Origin: Bacillota bacterium
GTDB lineage: Bacteria; Bacillota; Clostridia; Lachnospirales; Lachnospiraceae
Length of the DNA: 31,938 bases
NCBI GenBank assembly: GCA_023424995.1
Contig: JAFADH010000377.1
Coordinates: 1-31,938 of the forward strand
Direction of reading: 5' to 3'
A program made the position numbers and the translations under genes. The notes beneath the pieces are model-generated. The model was not told where the DNA came from and searched no databases. It saw only the letters and a list, made by a program, of their open reading frames with translations. Position 1 is the stretch's first letter. Each line of letters opens with the position of its first letter. Below are positions 24,236 through 31,938 of this stretch, in pieces.

Positions 24236-25237
24236 ATGGTAACAATCAAAGATGTGGCAAAAGAAGCAGGAGTGGCTATCTCAACCGTCAGCAATGTATT
24301 GAATGGTGTTGATATTGTCAGTGATGAGAAGAAGCAGAAGGTATTTGCGGCAGTAGAGAAGTTAAAATATGTCCCCAACATGAATGCGAAGTTTTTAAAA
24401 TCAAATAAAAAGAATACGATCGGCCTGTTTTTACCAAGTGTTCAGGGTGATTTCTACCGAATGCTGATTCAGGCGATTCATCTTCAATGCAAATTGAAGG
24501 GATATCTGTTAAATATATTTATCAGCAATGAGAATACCAGTGACGAGATATACAGCATGATTATCTCCTCGGGAGCGGAAGGGGCAATCGTACTGAATGA
24601 ATGCCTGCATGATGAGTATATCGGCCGGCTTGCCCATATAAAGCTTCCCATCGTATTCATTGACCGCGAGTACTGCGGGAAAGGGATGTCCAGCGTTACC
24701 ATCGATAATGCGGAGGGGGCGAACCTGGCCGTGGAATACCTGGTAAAGCAGGGACACAGGAGAATCGGATATATTCACGGCATCTACAACTATGATGACG
24801 ATACCCGTTACAATGCCTATCTTAATGTCATGAAGAAATATAACCTGCCGGTGGAGGAAAGCATCATACTGCGGGGATATTTTGAAGAAGCGGTGGCCTA
24901 CAGCGAGATGAGGGTTCTGCTGTTAAAGGGAACACAGATGCCGGATGCTTTTTTCTGTGCCAATGATGAGATGGCGATCGGATGTATCCGTGCGATTATG
25001 GATTACGGGCATAGTGTGCCGGAGGAAGTGTCTGTTATCGGTTTTGACGATATCGTCATATCCTCTTACAGCAAACCGCCGCTTACGACGATCCACAGCC
25101 CGGTAACAGAGCTGGGAACGGTGGGTGTAACGGAGCTGATGCGTCTCATGGGATCCGAAGAAGCGGTACAGGGGAAGACAATGAAACTAAAGCCCACCCT
25201 GATCGTCAGGGATACCTGCAGGTTTAAAGTGACATAG
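24236..25237 (+). CDS. LacI-family transcriptional regulator B
   Basis: The 333-aa regulator is a close paralogue of regulator A. The helix-turn-helix differs by a single Arg/Lys change (IKDVAKEAGVAISTVSNVLN), so both should recognise the same operator. The ligand domain keeps VFIDRE, QGHRRIGYIHG, FFCANDEMA and VIGFDD but differs at scattered positions, which may change effector choice. AGGAGAG precedes the ATG. It lies inside the transport/hydrolase run between GH16 and GH30-A, with no promoter or operator core found in the 75-bp gap upstream, so its expression probably follows the operon (negative feedback, inference). Confidence 0.93.
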   Translation: MVTIKDVAKEAGVAISTVSNVLNGVDIVSDEKKQKVFAAVEKLKYVPNMNAKFLKSNKKNTIGLFLPSVQGDFYRMLIQAIHLQCKLKGYLLNIFISNENTSDEIYSMIISSGAEGAIVLNECLHDEYIGRLAHIKLPIVFIDREYCGKGMSSVTIDNAEGANLAVEYLVKQGHRRIGYIHGIYNYDDDTRYNAYLNVMKKYNLPVEESIILRGYFEEAVAYSEMRVLLLKGTQMPDAFFCANDEMAIGCIRAIMDYGHSVPEEVSVIGFDDIVISSYSKPPLTTIHSPVTELGTVGVTELMRLMGSEEAVQGKTMKLKPTLIVRDTCRFKVT

Positions 25238-25264
25238 GCTGTGACGGCCGGGAAGAGGACAGAC

Positions 25265-25286
25265 GCAGGCAGTAAAGAAGGCCTGC
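25265..25286 (+). promoter_or_regulatory. Short hairpin before GH30-A
   Basis: GCAGGC (25265-25270) pairs with GCCTGC (25281-25286) around a 10-nt loop. No T-run follows. It is one of several hairpins placed between genes of this run. Confidence 0.35.
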
Positions 25287-25320
25287 ACACAGAATTAACG
25301 TAGAAAGAGCGGGGGAAATG

Positions 25321-26643
25321 ATGAAGATAATAACGACTTCCTATGAAAATAACCAAAAAACAACCACGGTCTGTGAAACAGAGCTGCAGTCGGGAAAAAG
25401 TGGAATGCAGAGCGTATATATTCACCCGGACAGGGAGTATCAGACCTTTCTGGGCTTTGGAGGAGCGATTACCGAAGCCGCCGGTTATGCATATTCGGCC
25501 TTAAGCGAAGCAAACCGCCGGAAGGTGCTGGATTTATATTTCGGAGAGCAGGGCAACTGCTACCGGATGGTAAGGACCCACATAGACAGCTGTGATTTCT
25601 CCCTGGGTATCTATACCGCCATGGAGGATCCGGAGGACAGGGAGATGAACTCCTTCTCCCTGGAACGCGATGAGAAGTACATACTTCCTTTTCTCAGGGA
25701 AGCACAGGCGAAAAGCGGAGGTACTCTGGATATCATGCTGAGCCCCTGGTCGCCGCCCGCCTTCATGAAGACCAACCGCGACAGAACCCACGGCGGCAGG
25801 CTGGAGGCAAAGTACAGAGACTTCTGGGCGGAATACATCTGCCGTTACATCAAGGAATATGAGAGCCGCGGCTTTACAGTATCCAGAATTACCGTGCAGA
25901 ATGAACCGGAGGCAGTGCAATCCTGGGATTCCTGCATCTATGATGACGAGGAGGAGAAGACGTTCCTCAGGGACTTTTTGTATCCTGCCCTAGTGAAGAA
26001 TGATCTGGCACGGGTGAAGATCAACATATGGGATCACAATAAAGAGAGAGTATATCAGAGAGCAAAAGCGGTCATCGATAAGGATACGGATAAGATGGTG
26101 GACGGAGTGGCCTTCCACTGGTATTCCGGGGACCATTTTGAGTCCTTAAGCATCACTCATGAAGCCTATCCGGACAAACAGCTGATCTTCAGCGAAGGCT
26201 GCGTGGAATACAGCCGTTTCAGCGCCGACCAGCTTAAGAATGCGCAGATGTATGCCCATGATATTATCGGGAATCTGAATGCGGGTATGACCGGCTCCAT
26301 CGACTGGAACATCCTGCTGGATGCCAAGGGGGGACCGAACCATGTGGGTAATTACTGTGATGCGCCCATCATGGTGGACACGGAGGCGGACAGCTTCGAG
26401 GTGAAGCTATCCTTTGATTATATCGGACATTTCAGCAGGTATATCCGCAGGGGAGCGAAGCGGATTGCATTTACCAAATATACGGCGGAGCTTGAGATGA
26501 CCGCTTTTAGAAATACGGACAACTCCATTGCCATTGTCATGCTGAACCGGCAGGAGCATGAGATACCCGTGACGGTGGATATTGCAGGGAAGGTATTCCG
26601 CCGGGTGATTGCAGGCGGAACCATAGTTACGGCAGTGATATAG
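25321..26643 (+). CDS. GH30 glycoside hydrolase A (probable beta-1,6- or beta-glucosidase)
   Basis: The 440-aa protein is a GH30 (beta/alpha)8 retaining hydrolase with its side beta-domain. FLGFGGAITEAAGYAYSAL and LSPWSPPAFMKTN are family hallmarks. Glu195 in TVQNEP is the acid/base and Glu292 in FSEGCVEYS the nucleophile. There is no signal peptide, so it likely works on imported oligosaccharides, perhaps removing beta-1,6-linked glucose that blocks the phosphorylases (inference). GH30 also contains glucosylceramidases, xylanases and xylosidases; the context favours glucan. ATG 25318 is possible, but ATG 25321 matches the paralogue start and gives better spacing from the G-run at 25311-25315. 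Confidence 0.88.
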   Translation: MKIITTSYENNQKTTTVCETELQSGKSGMQSVYIHPDREYQTFLGFGGAITEAAGYAYSALSEANRRKVLDLYFGEQGNCYRMVRTHIDSCDFSLGIYTAMEDPEDREMNSFSLERDEKYILPFLREAQAKSGGTLDIMLSPWSPPAFMKTNRDRTHGGRLEAKYRDFWAEYICRYIKEYESRGFTVSRITVQNEPEAVQSWDSCIYDDEEEKTFLRDFLYPALVKNDLARVKINIWDHNKERVYQRAKAVIDKDTDKMVDGVAFHWYSGDHFESLSITHEAYPDKQLIFSEGCVEYSRFSADQLKNAQMYAHDIIGNLNAGMTGSIDWNILLDAKGGPNHVGNYCDAPIMVDTEADSFEVKLSFDYIGHFSRYIRRGAKRIAFTKYTAELEMTAFRNTDNSIAIVMLNRQEHEIPVTVDIAGKVFRRVIAGGTIVTAVI

Positions 26644-26681
26644 CCGTATCATCAAGATACAGTTATTATTATGGAGGAGAT

Positions 26682-28691
26682 ATGGAGAAAAAGGGGAGAA
26701 TTCTACCTTATTCCATCCTTGGTCTTTGTCTGTTGACAGGAGTATTCAGCCTGGCGGGCGGCGGACAGCTCCATGGGAAGGCGAGTGGGATCAATATGGA
26801 AGAACGCTTTTTAAAAGCCGACGGCAAGGTGCTCAGAGACCATGCAGGCACGGGTAAGGTGGTAACCCTGCGGGGAACGAACATAGGCGGATGGCAGGTC
26901 ATGGAGGCCTGGATGTGTCCGACCAATGCACCGGACCAGAAGAAGGCCATAGCGACTCTGACGGAACGCTTCGGCAGAGAGACGGCGGAGGAACTGATCA
27001 AGGTGTATGAAAGCGCCTGGATTCAGGAACAGGACTTTGATAATATCAAGGCTTTGAACTTTAATGTACTTCGCTTGCCGATATCATACCTGAATCTGCT
27101 GGAGGAGGATGGGACCCTTCGGCAGGATACTATAGATACCTATGACTGGTTTGTCGGTGAATGTGAGAAACGGGGAATCTACGTAATACTGGATCTCCAT
27201 GCCGCGCCCGGTTCCCAGAACGGAAGGGACCATTCGGGAGATACCTCGGGCTCCGTGCTGTTCACCGATGAGAAAGCTCAGGAGCAGACGGTATTTTTAT
27301 GGGAGCAGCTGGCAGAGCATTATAAGGGGAACCCTACGATAGCAGGCTATGATCTATTGAACGAGCCGGAGGGGAATGAAGCCGAACGGGCTCCCTGGGG
27401 CAGCCTGCAGCTTCCTTTCTTTGACCGTCTTTACAGGGCCGTCCGGGCTGTGGATCCGGACCATATGATCATATTCAATTCGGTCTGGGAGCCTTCCGAT
27501 ATGCCGGATCCGTCGGTCTACGGCTGGGAGAATGTGATGTATGAATATCATTACTACGGCTGGGACGGAACGGATAATCCGGCGGCACAGCGCAAATTCA
27601 TCGATGATAAGGTTAAAAATGACGGCAGGATGGGATTTAATGTACCGGTACTGATCGGTGAATTCACGCTTTTTGACAGGCTGCAGAGCTGGGAATATGC
27701 CCTGCGTACCTTTGAAGAGCAGGGATGGAGCTGGACTACCTGGACCTATAAGACGGTGGATTGCGGGAACTGGGGAATATATAACAGTACGACGGCGACC
27801 ACACCGAAGGTAAATATCTATCTTGACCCGGAGGAAACCATCCGGGATAAATGGAGCAGAGCAGATACGGCGGGCAGCTTTAAGGTGAACAAATACCTTC
27901 ATGATTTACTGAGGACATTCGCAGGCAGCAATACGAAGGAGGCTTCCTCCGGTACTGCTTCGGATACTTCTTCCGGTTATATATCAGGACAGCGGACTGC
28001 GGTGTGGTTCCAGAATTTTGACTTTGATGAGGCGGTCTTACGTTCCGGGACGGATGCGTCTTCTGCCGTCGTGAATGCGAAGGAAGCCACACACACCATG
28101 AGAAACGATACCCTGGCAGTGCAGCTGACAGTCTCGGAGGCGGAGCGGATGCCGACGGCTACTTCAAGGAATGTATGTATTGTGCCTGCAATCCGTGACA
28201 GTGTGGATGCAAGCGGTTTGGATTATCTTATGTTTGATACCTTTGTAAGGACCGGGAACCGTACCCTCCAGGTAACCCTGGCGGATAAGGAGGGCAATAC
28301 CTGGTCGGGATTTACCTCGGCGGCGGCTATGCCCGTTGCATTAAGCTGGGAGAAGATATTTGCGGATATCAGCAAGGCGGACATCGATACCTCGGCTATT
28401 GTCGAGATCCGGATCGGTGCGAATGTTCCGGGAGAATACTATTTTGATAATATTTATTTTGCATCCTCTTATGCGGAGGTCCCGACGGAGACAGAGGCAG
28501 AGATGCAGGCTGATCCCGGAGTGCCCGGAATCATTACGGACTGGGAGGATATACCTGAGAGCAGTGTCGGGAAGGCATCCGGGAAGCCATGGGTTAAGCT
28601 ATTGGTATCCGCGGTTGGTGTTTTGGCAGTATTAGCCGCAGGTCTGTTCGGTCTGTCATTATTTAAGAGGAACAGAAAGAGAAGGCCATAA
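26682..28691 (+). CDS. GH5 exo-beta-1,3-glucanase-like enzyme with C-terminal membrane anchor
   Basis: The 669-aa protein has an N-terminal signal peptide (about 1-36) and a GH5 barrel (about 50-405). LRGTNIGGWQVMEAWM, LRLPISYLNLL and DLHAAPGSQNGRDHSG resemble the exo-1,3-glucanase branch of GH5. Glu228 in LLNEPEG is the acid/base and Glu327 in LIGEFT the nucleophile. Residues about 439-600 form a beta-rich, carbohydrate-binding-like domain. The C-terminus has an acidic linker, a hydrophobic helix (about 640-662) and a basic tail, so the enzyme should remain on the outer face of the membrane. It lies between the two GH30 genes. Family is firm; linkage is inferred. Confidence 0.88.
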   Translation: MEKKGRILPYSILGLCLLTGVFSLAGGGQLHGKASGINMEERFLKADGKVLRDHAGTGKVVTLRGTNIGGWQVMEAWMCPTNAPDQKKAIATLTERFGRETAEELIKVYESAWIQEQDFDNIKALNFNVLRLPISYLNLLEEDGTLRQDTIDTYDWFVGECEKRGIYVILDLHAAPGSQNGRDHSGDTSGSVLFTDEKAQEQTVFLWEQLAEHYKGNPTIAGYDLLNEPEGNEAERAPWGSLQLPFFDRLYRAVRAVDPDHMIIFNSVWEPSDMPDPSVYGWENVMYEYHYYGWDGTDNPAAQRKFIDDKVKNDGRMGFNVPVLIGEFTLFDRLQSWEYALRTFEEQGWSWTTWTYKTVDCGNWGIYNSTTATTPKVNIYLDPEETIRDKWSRADTAGSFKVNKYLHDLLRTFAGSNTKEASSGTASDTSSGYISGQRTAVWFQNFDFDEAVLRSGTDASSAVVNAKEATHTMRNDTLAVQLTVSEAERMPTATSRNVCIVPAIRDSVDASGLDYLMFDTFVRTGNRTLQVTLADKEGNTWSGFTSAAAMPVALSWEKIFADISKADIDTSAIVEIRIGANVPGEYYFDNIYFASSYAEVPTETEAEMQADPGVPGIITDWEDIPESSVGKASGKPWVKLLVSAVGVLAVLAAGLFGLSLFKRNRKRRP

Positions 28692-28702
28692 AAAAGCAAA
28701 AT

Positions 28703-28716
28703 CTGCCGTAAGGCAG
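28703..28716 (+). promoter_or_regulatory. Small GTAA-tetraloop hairpin before GH30-B
   Basis: CTGCC (28703-28707) and GGCAG (28712-28716) enclose the GNRA-type loop GTAA. The hairpin ends 6 nt before GGAGG of the GH30-B gene and has no T-run. Confidence 0.35.
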
Positions 28717-28732
28717 CACCATGGAGGTAATT

Positions 28733-30061
28733 ATGAAACTGATCACAACAACCTACGATAATAAACAGAAGGTAACCTTCAGCAGGGAATATGAAGCGGG
28801 CAGGGAAGAAAAGAATGTTGAGATGAATGTAATCAATCTCTATCCGGATATTGAGTATCAGACCCTTCTTGGCTTCGGCGGGGCAGTAACCGAAGCGGCC
28901 GGATATGCATTCAATGCCTTGAGTGAAGAAAACCGCAGGAAGATACTGGAGCTTTATTTTGGTGAGGAGGGAAACTGCTACCGTATGGTAAGAAGCCATA
29001 TTGACAGCTGTGATTTCTCTCTGGGACTGTATGCCGCCCTGGATGATCCGGAGGATACTCAGATGAAATCCTTCTCCCTGGAACGGGATGAGAAGTATAT
29101 TCTTCCCTTCCTGCGGGCGGCTCAGGAAAAGAGCGGAGAACCCCTGGATATTATGCTGAGCCCCTGGTCACCCCCGGCTTTTATGAAGACGAACGGGGAG
29201 AGAAAGCACGGCGGCAGGCTGAAAGCGGAATACCGGCAGTTCTGGGCGGAGTACATCTGCCGTTATATTAAGGAATATGAAAACCGCGGCTTCAAGGTAT
29301 CGCGGATTACCGTGCAGAATGAGCCTCTTGCCGTGCAATCCTGGGACTCCTGTACCTATACGGATGAGGAGGAGAAGGTATTCCTGAGGGATTTTCTCTA
29401 TCCTGTCCTGGTTAAGAACGGACTTTCCCATGAGAAGATTAATATATGGGATCATAATAAAGAAAGAGTCTATGAGAGAGCCCATGCCATCCTTGACCGG
29501 GATACGGATAAGATGGTGGACGGTATCGCCTTCCACTGGTATTCCGGAGATCATTTTGAAGCGTTACGCCTTGCACATGAGGCATATCCGGACAAACAGC
29601 TGATCTTCAGTGAAGGCTGCGTGGAGTACAGCCGTTTTGATACGAACCAGTTAAAGAATGCACAGATGTATGCCCATGATATTATAGGGAACCTGAATGC
29701 GGGCATGACCGGCTCCCTGGATTGGAATATCCTGTTGGACGAGAAGGGAGGTCCGAACCATGTGGGTAATTACTGTGATGCGCCGGTCATGGTGGATACC
29801 CAGGAGGACAGCTATGAGGTGAAGCTATCCTTCGATTATATCGGACATTTCAGTAAATACATCCGCAGGGGAGCAAAGCGGATCGCATTTACAAAGTATA
29901 CTGCCGACCTGGAGGTAACAGCCTTTAAGAATACCGGCGGTTCACTGGCTGTGGTGCTTTTAAACCGTACGGACAGGGAGATACCGGCAGTATTCCGTCT
30001 GCAGGGACAGATCATATCCTTTACGGTGCCTGAGAGTTCCATATCCACAGCGATCTTATAA
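28733..30061 (+). CDS. GH30 glycoside hydrolase B (paralogue of GH30-A)
   Basis: The 442-aa protein aligns with GH30-A over its full length with high identity by eye. Glu197 in TVQNEP and Glu294 in FSEGCVEYS are the expected acid/base and nucleophile. No signal peptide is present. I place the start at ATG 28733, 5 nt after GGAGG at 28723-28727; the in-frame ATG at 28721 would overlap that site. Differences from GH30-A cluster in the N-terminal 30 residues, around residues 155-170 and at the C-terminus, which may tune substrate choice. It is the last gene before a terminator-like hairpin. Confidence 0.88.
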   Translation: MKLITTTYDNKQKVTFSREYEAGREEKNVEMNVINLYPDIEYQTLLGFGGAVTEAAGYAFNALSEENRRKILELYFGEEGNCYRMVRSHIDSCDFSLGLYAALDDPEDTQMKSFSLERDEKYILPFLRAAQEKSGEPLDIMLSPWSPPAFMKTNGERKHGGRLKAEYRQFWAEYICRYIKEYENRGFKVSRITVQNEPLAVQSWDSCTYTDEEEKVFLRDFLYPVLVKNGLSHEKINIWDHNKERVYERAHAILDRDTDKMVDGIAFHWYSGDHFEALRLAHEAYPDKQLIFSEGCVEYSRFDTNQLKNAQMYAHDIIGNLNAGMTGSLDWNILLDEKGGPNHVGNYCDAPVMVDTQEDSYEVKLSFDYIGHFSKYIRRGAKRIAFTKYTADLEVTAFKNTGGSLAVVLLNRTDREIPAVFRLQGQIISFTVPESSISTAIL

Positions 30062-30073
30062 GAATTTTACATG

Positions 30074-30173
30074 CTTCGCAGGTGCACAAGCTTTCTGAAG
30101 TCCGGTAAAACCAGGGCCGCTATTTGCCTTATGAACGGATTGTTTAGACGGTTGGCACTGCGAAGTTTTTATT
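30074..30173 (+). terminator. Possible terminator after GH30-B
   Basis: CTTCGCAG (30074-30081) pairs with CTGCGAAG (30158-30165), extendable by three pairs after a bulged G. The right arm is followed at once by TTTTTATTT. The loop is long (about 75 nt), so it is not a textbook terminator, but the T-run and its place at the operon end support it. Confidence 0.4.
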
Positions 30174-30280
30174 TGGACCGGAACGGTAAATCTGTCAGGG
30201 ATGGTTCCAGGTGAATTGTACGAAGCTATCGGCAATTGAATAAGGGGTAAGTATGAAAGATATAAAGAATGAGGAAGGGG
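30166..30280 (+). other. Leader region of the GH3 gene
   Basis: I find no well-spaced promoter and no AAAACGTTTC operator core here. A possible 11-codon frame starts at ATG 30253 (MKDIKNEEGDV, stop 30286-30288) behind AAGGGG, overlaps the GH3 start in another frame and could couple translation. It may equally be chance. Confidence 0.25.
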
Positions 30281-30364
30281 ATGTATAAAGATATGATTAA
30301 GGACAGGATGAAGGAAATGGGTAAGAATATGGGTAAGGATATGATTAAGAATATGGTTAGGGAC
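30281..30364 (+). repeat. 12-bp in-frame repeats encoding a Met/Lys tetrapeptide
   Basis: Seven consecutive 12-bp units encode a tetrapeptide of pattern Met-x-Lys-Asp/Asn (for example MGKN, MGKD, MIKN), one with Arg in first place. They lie just before the hydrophobic core of the lipoprotein signal peptide. Units at 30317, 30329 and 30341 differ by only a few bases, suggesting replication slippage. Confidence 0.65.
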
Positions 30365-31938
30365 ATGAGAGGATTAATAGGATCAGCGATTTTACTTGTA
30401 TTGATATTGGTTTTTACCGGCTGCAGCTTAGGGGGAACACAGAATAACACGGATAATAATCAGGCCGGAGAGGAGCAGCCGGGGAAGGAACCGGGAGAGA
30501 ATCAGGATTATATGGATGCGGCGCTTCCGGTGAAGGACAGGGTAGAAAGCCTTCTGTCTCAGATGACACTGACGGAGAAGGCGGGACAGATGCTTCAGGG
30601 AGAGCGGAACAGGGTAACGGCAGCCCAGATGAGGAACCTGGCGCTTGGCTCCGTATTGAGCGGCGGAGGCTCTTATCCCGGCAATAACACGGTGCAGGAT
30701 TGGAACGACATGTTCCGGAAGCTGCAGGAAGGAGCACTGAATACCCGACTCGGGATTCCCCTGCTGTATGGAGTGGATGCCGTTCATGGGCTCGGCGGCT
30801 TAAAGGGAGCAGTGGTATATCCTCATAATATCGGACTGGGAGCAGCGGGCGACCCGGAGCTGATGTATCAGATGGGCGCGGCAGTGGCGGAGGAGATGAA
30901 GCTGATCAACATTCTGTGGAACTTTGCACCCTGCGTGGCTGTGAGTACGGATCCCCGCTGGGGAAGGACCTATGAAAGCTATTCCAGTGACCCGGCGATT
31001 GTCACTTCCCTGGCGGAAGCCTTTGTAAGAGGGCAGGAGGAGCATGGGGTGGCTGTTACTGCAAAGCATTATGTGGGTGACGGGGGAACTGTATACGGAA
31101 CCGGAGAGCTTAACGGTCTTTTAGACCGGGGAGACACCAGGCTGACGGAGGAAGAGCTGAGGAAGACCCATCTTGCTCCGTATGAGAAGCTGGTGGATTC
31201 CGGAGTGAAGATTGTGATGGCATCCTTCAGCTCCTATAATGGTGTGAAGATGCATGAGAACGAGTATCTGATAACCCAGGTACTTAAGACGGAGCTGGGC
31301 TTTACAGGCTTTGTGGTATCGGATTGGGAAGCTCTCGGGGCATTAAGCGGTGGCAGCTTTGCGGAGGATGTGGCACTTGCCGTTAATGCCGGTGTGGATA
31401 TGCTGATGGAGCCCAACAACTACCAGGAAGCAATTAATGCCATCGTAAGCAATGTAAATCGCGGCGCTATCTCACAGGAACGGATCGATGATGCGGTCAG
31501 CCGTATCTTAACGGTCAAATTCGATATGGGACTATTCGAGGATCCGTATCAGGAAAACCTTACCCGTGAGGTAAGTGAACCCGGAAGTGCGGAATACAGG
31601 GAGCTGGCAAAGCGGCTGGCGGAGAAATCCCTGGTGCTGCTTAAGAATGAGAACCGGCTTCTTCCACTTAAGGCCGGACAGAAGCTATTCGTCACCGGAC
31701 CTGCGATGAATGATATGGGCTTCCAGTGCGGAGGCTGGGGTCTGGCATGGCAGGGCGGACTGGATACCGGCGGGAAGATAACGGAAGGCACCACGATCCT
31801 GGAAGGCCTTCAGGAGTATGCGACGGCTTATGGCTTTGAGATCATCACGGAGGAAAGCCGGGCTTCGGAAGCGGATGCAGTCATTATGGCCATCGGCGAG
31901 GTTCCGTACGCGGAATATGAGGGAGATACCGCAGATTT
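30281..31938 (+). CDS. GH3 beta-glucosidase/exo-glucanase lipoprotein (3' end beyond window)
   Basis: The open frame runs off the end after about 552 codons. A lipobox VFTGC places the lipidated Cys at residue 48 if ATG 30281 is the start. The GH3 N-terminal barrel follows: YGVDAVHG, AKHYVGDGGT and FTGFVVSDWEAL, whose Asp348 is the expected nucleophile. The start of the C-terminal domain shows KSLVLLKNE and AIGEVPYAEYEGDTAD, as in exo-1,3/1,4-beta-glucosidases. It should release glucose from non-reducing ends at the cell surface. The start is uncertain: 30281, 30293 and 30365 are all in frame, and AGGAAGG at 30272-30278 sits very close to the first. Confidence 0.88.
   Translation, partial: MYKDMIKDRMKEMGKNMGKDMIKNMVRDMRGLIGSAILLVLILVFTGCSLGGTQNNTDNNQAGEEQPGKEPGENQDYMDAALPVKDRVESLLSQMTLTEKAGQMLQGERNRVTAAQMRNLALGSVLSGGGSYPGNNTVQDWNDMFRKLQEGALNTRLGIPLLYGVDAVHGLGGLKGAVVYPHNIGLGAAGDPELMYQMGAAVAEEMKLINILWNFAPCVAVSTDPRWGRTYESYSSDPAIVTSLAEAFVRGQEEHGVAVTAKHYVGDGGTVYGTGELNGLLDRGDTRLTEEELRKTHLAPYEKLVDSGVKIVMASFSSYNGVKMHENEYLITQVLKTELGFTGFVVSDWEALGALSGGSFAEDVALAVNAGVDMLMEPNNYQEAINAIVSNVNRGAISQERIDDAVSRILTVKFDMGLFEDPYQENLTREVSEPGSAEYRELAKRLAEKSLVLLKNENRLLPLKAGQKLFVTGPAMNDMGFQCGGWGLAWQGGLDTGGKITEGTTILEGLQEYATAYGFEIITEESRASEADAVIMAIGEVPYAEYEGDTAD

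Noticed and set aside
30428..30787. Minus-strand frames over the GH3 start region
   Set aside because: They are antisense to a clear GH3 domain and rich in Ser/Pro/Leu of low complexity, as expected for shadows.

Overview
The window reads as a polysaccharide-utilisation locus from a mid-GC Firmicute, most likely a Lachnospiraceae/Clostridia species. Supporting signs are AGGAGG ribosome-binding sites, sigma-A promoters in very A/T-rich intergenic DNA, lipoprotein signal peptides, LacI-type regulators and MalFG-type ABC permeases. Every convincing gene is on the + strand. The enzyme set (two GH16 laminarinases, a GH94 laminaribiose-phosphorylase-like enzyme, a long oligoglucan phosphorylase, two GH30, one GH5 exo-glucanase and one GH3 enzyme) points to beta-1,3-glucan with beta-1,6 branches (laminarin or fungal/yeast glucan). 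This is inferred from family motifs and neighbourhood, without any database search.

Layout. Positions 1-66 hold the tail of an upstream gene. Positions 67-443 are an A/T-rich control region with an operator-like site and a consensus promoter (P1) for the LacI regulator A (444-1442). Next come a 1086-aa oligoglucan phosphorylase (1567-4827), a 1-kb non-coding region (4828-5824), a GH16 enzyme without signal peptide (5825-6577), a GH94 phosphorylase (6637-9336) and a small cupin (9354-9770), ending at a terminator-like hairpin. The 1-kb region holds three degenerate 91-bp repeats, a roughly 255-bp nested palindrome and a 17-bp tandem array. A second control region (9836-10213) carries promoter P2 with overlapping and upstream operator-like sites.

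P2 starts a co-oriented run of about 20 kb with no obvious internal promoter or terminator. It encodes a lipoprotein solute-binding protein; a 987-aa membrane-tethered solute-binding protein with two N-terminal beta-sandwich regions; permease pair 1; an NHL-propeller/TPR/Yip1-like membrane protein; an 803-aa membrane-anchored protein that I place with DUF5696; permease pair 2; a GH16 lipoprotein; LacI regulator B; GH30-A; a membrane-anchored GH5; and GH30-B. After a terminator-like hairpin, a GH3 lipoprotein gene (from 30281) runs off the end of the window.

How it may work (inference): surface enzymes (GH16 lipoprotein, GH5 with C-terminal anchor, GH3 lipoprotein) cut the glucan. Oligosaccharides are captured by the two binding proteins and imported by one or both permease pairs, using an ATPase encoded elsewhere. 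Inside the cell, the GH16 and GH30 enzymes that lack signal peptides shorten and debranch the chains, and the two phosphorylases convert them to glucose 1-phosphate and glucose. The two LacI paralogues probably read the same operator. The least understood part is 10214-23119: two permease pairs interleaved with a giant tethered binding protein, an NHL-TPR-Yip1 protein and a DUF5696-like protein.
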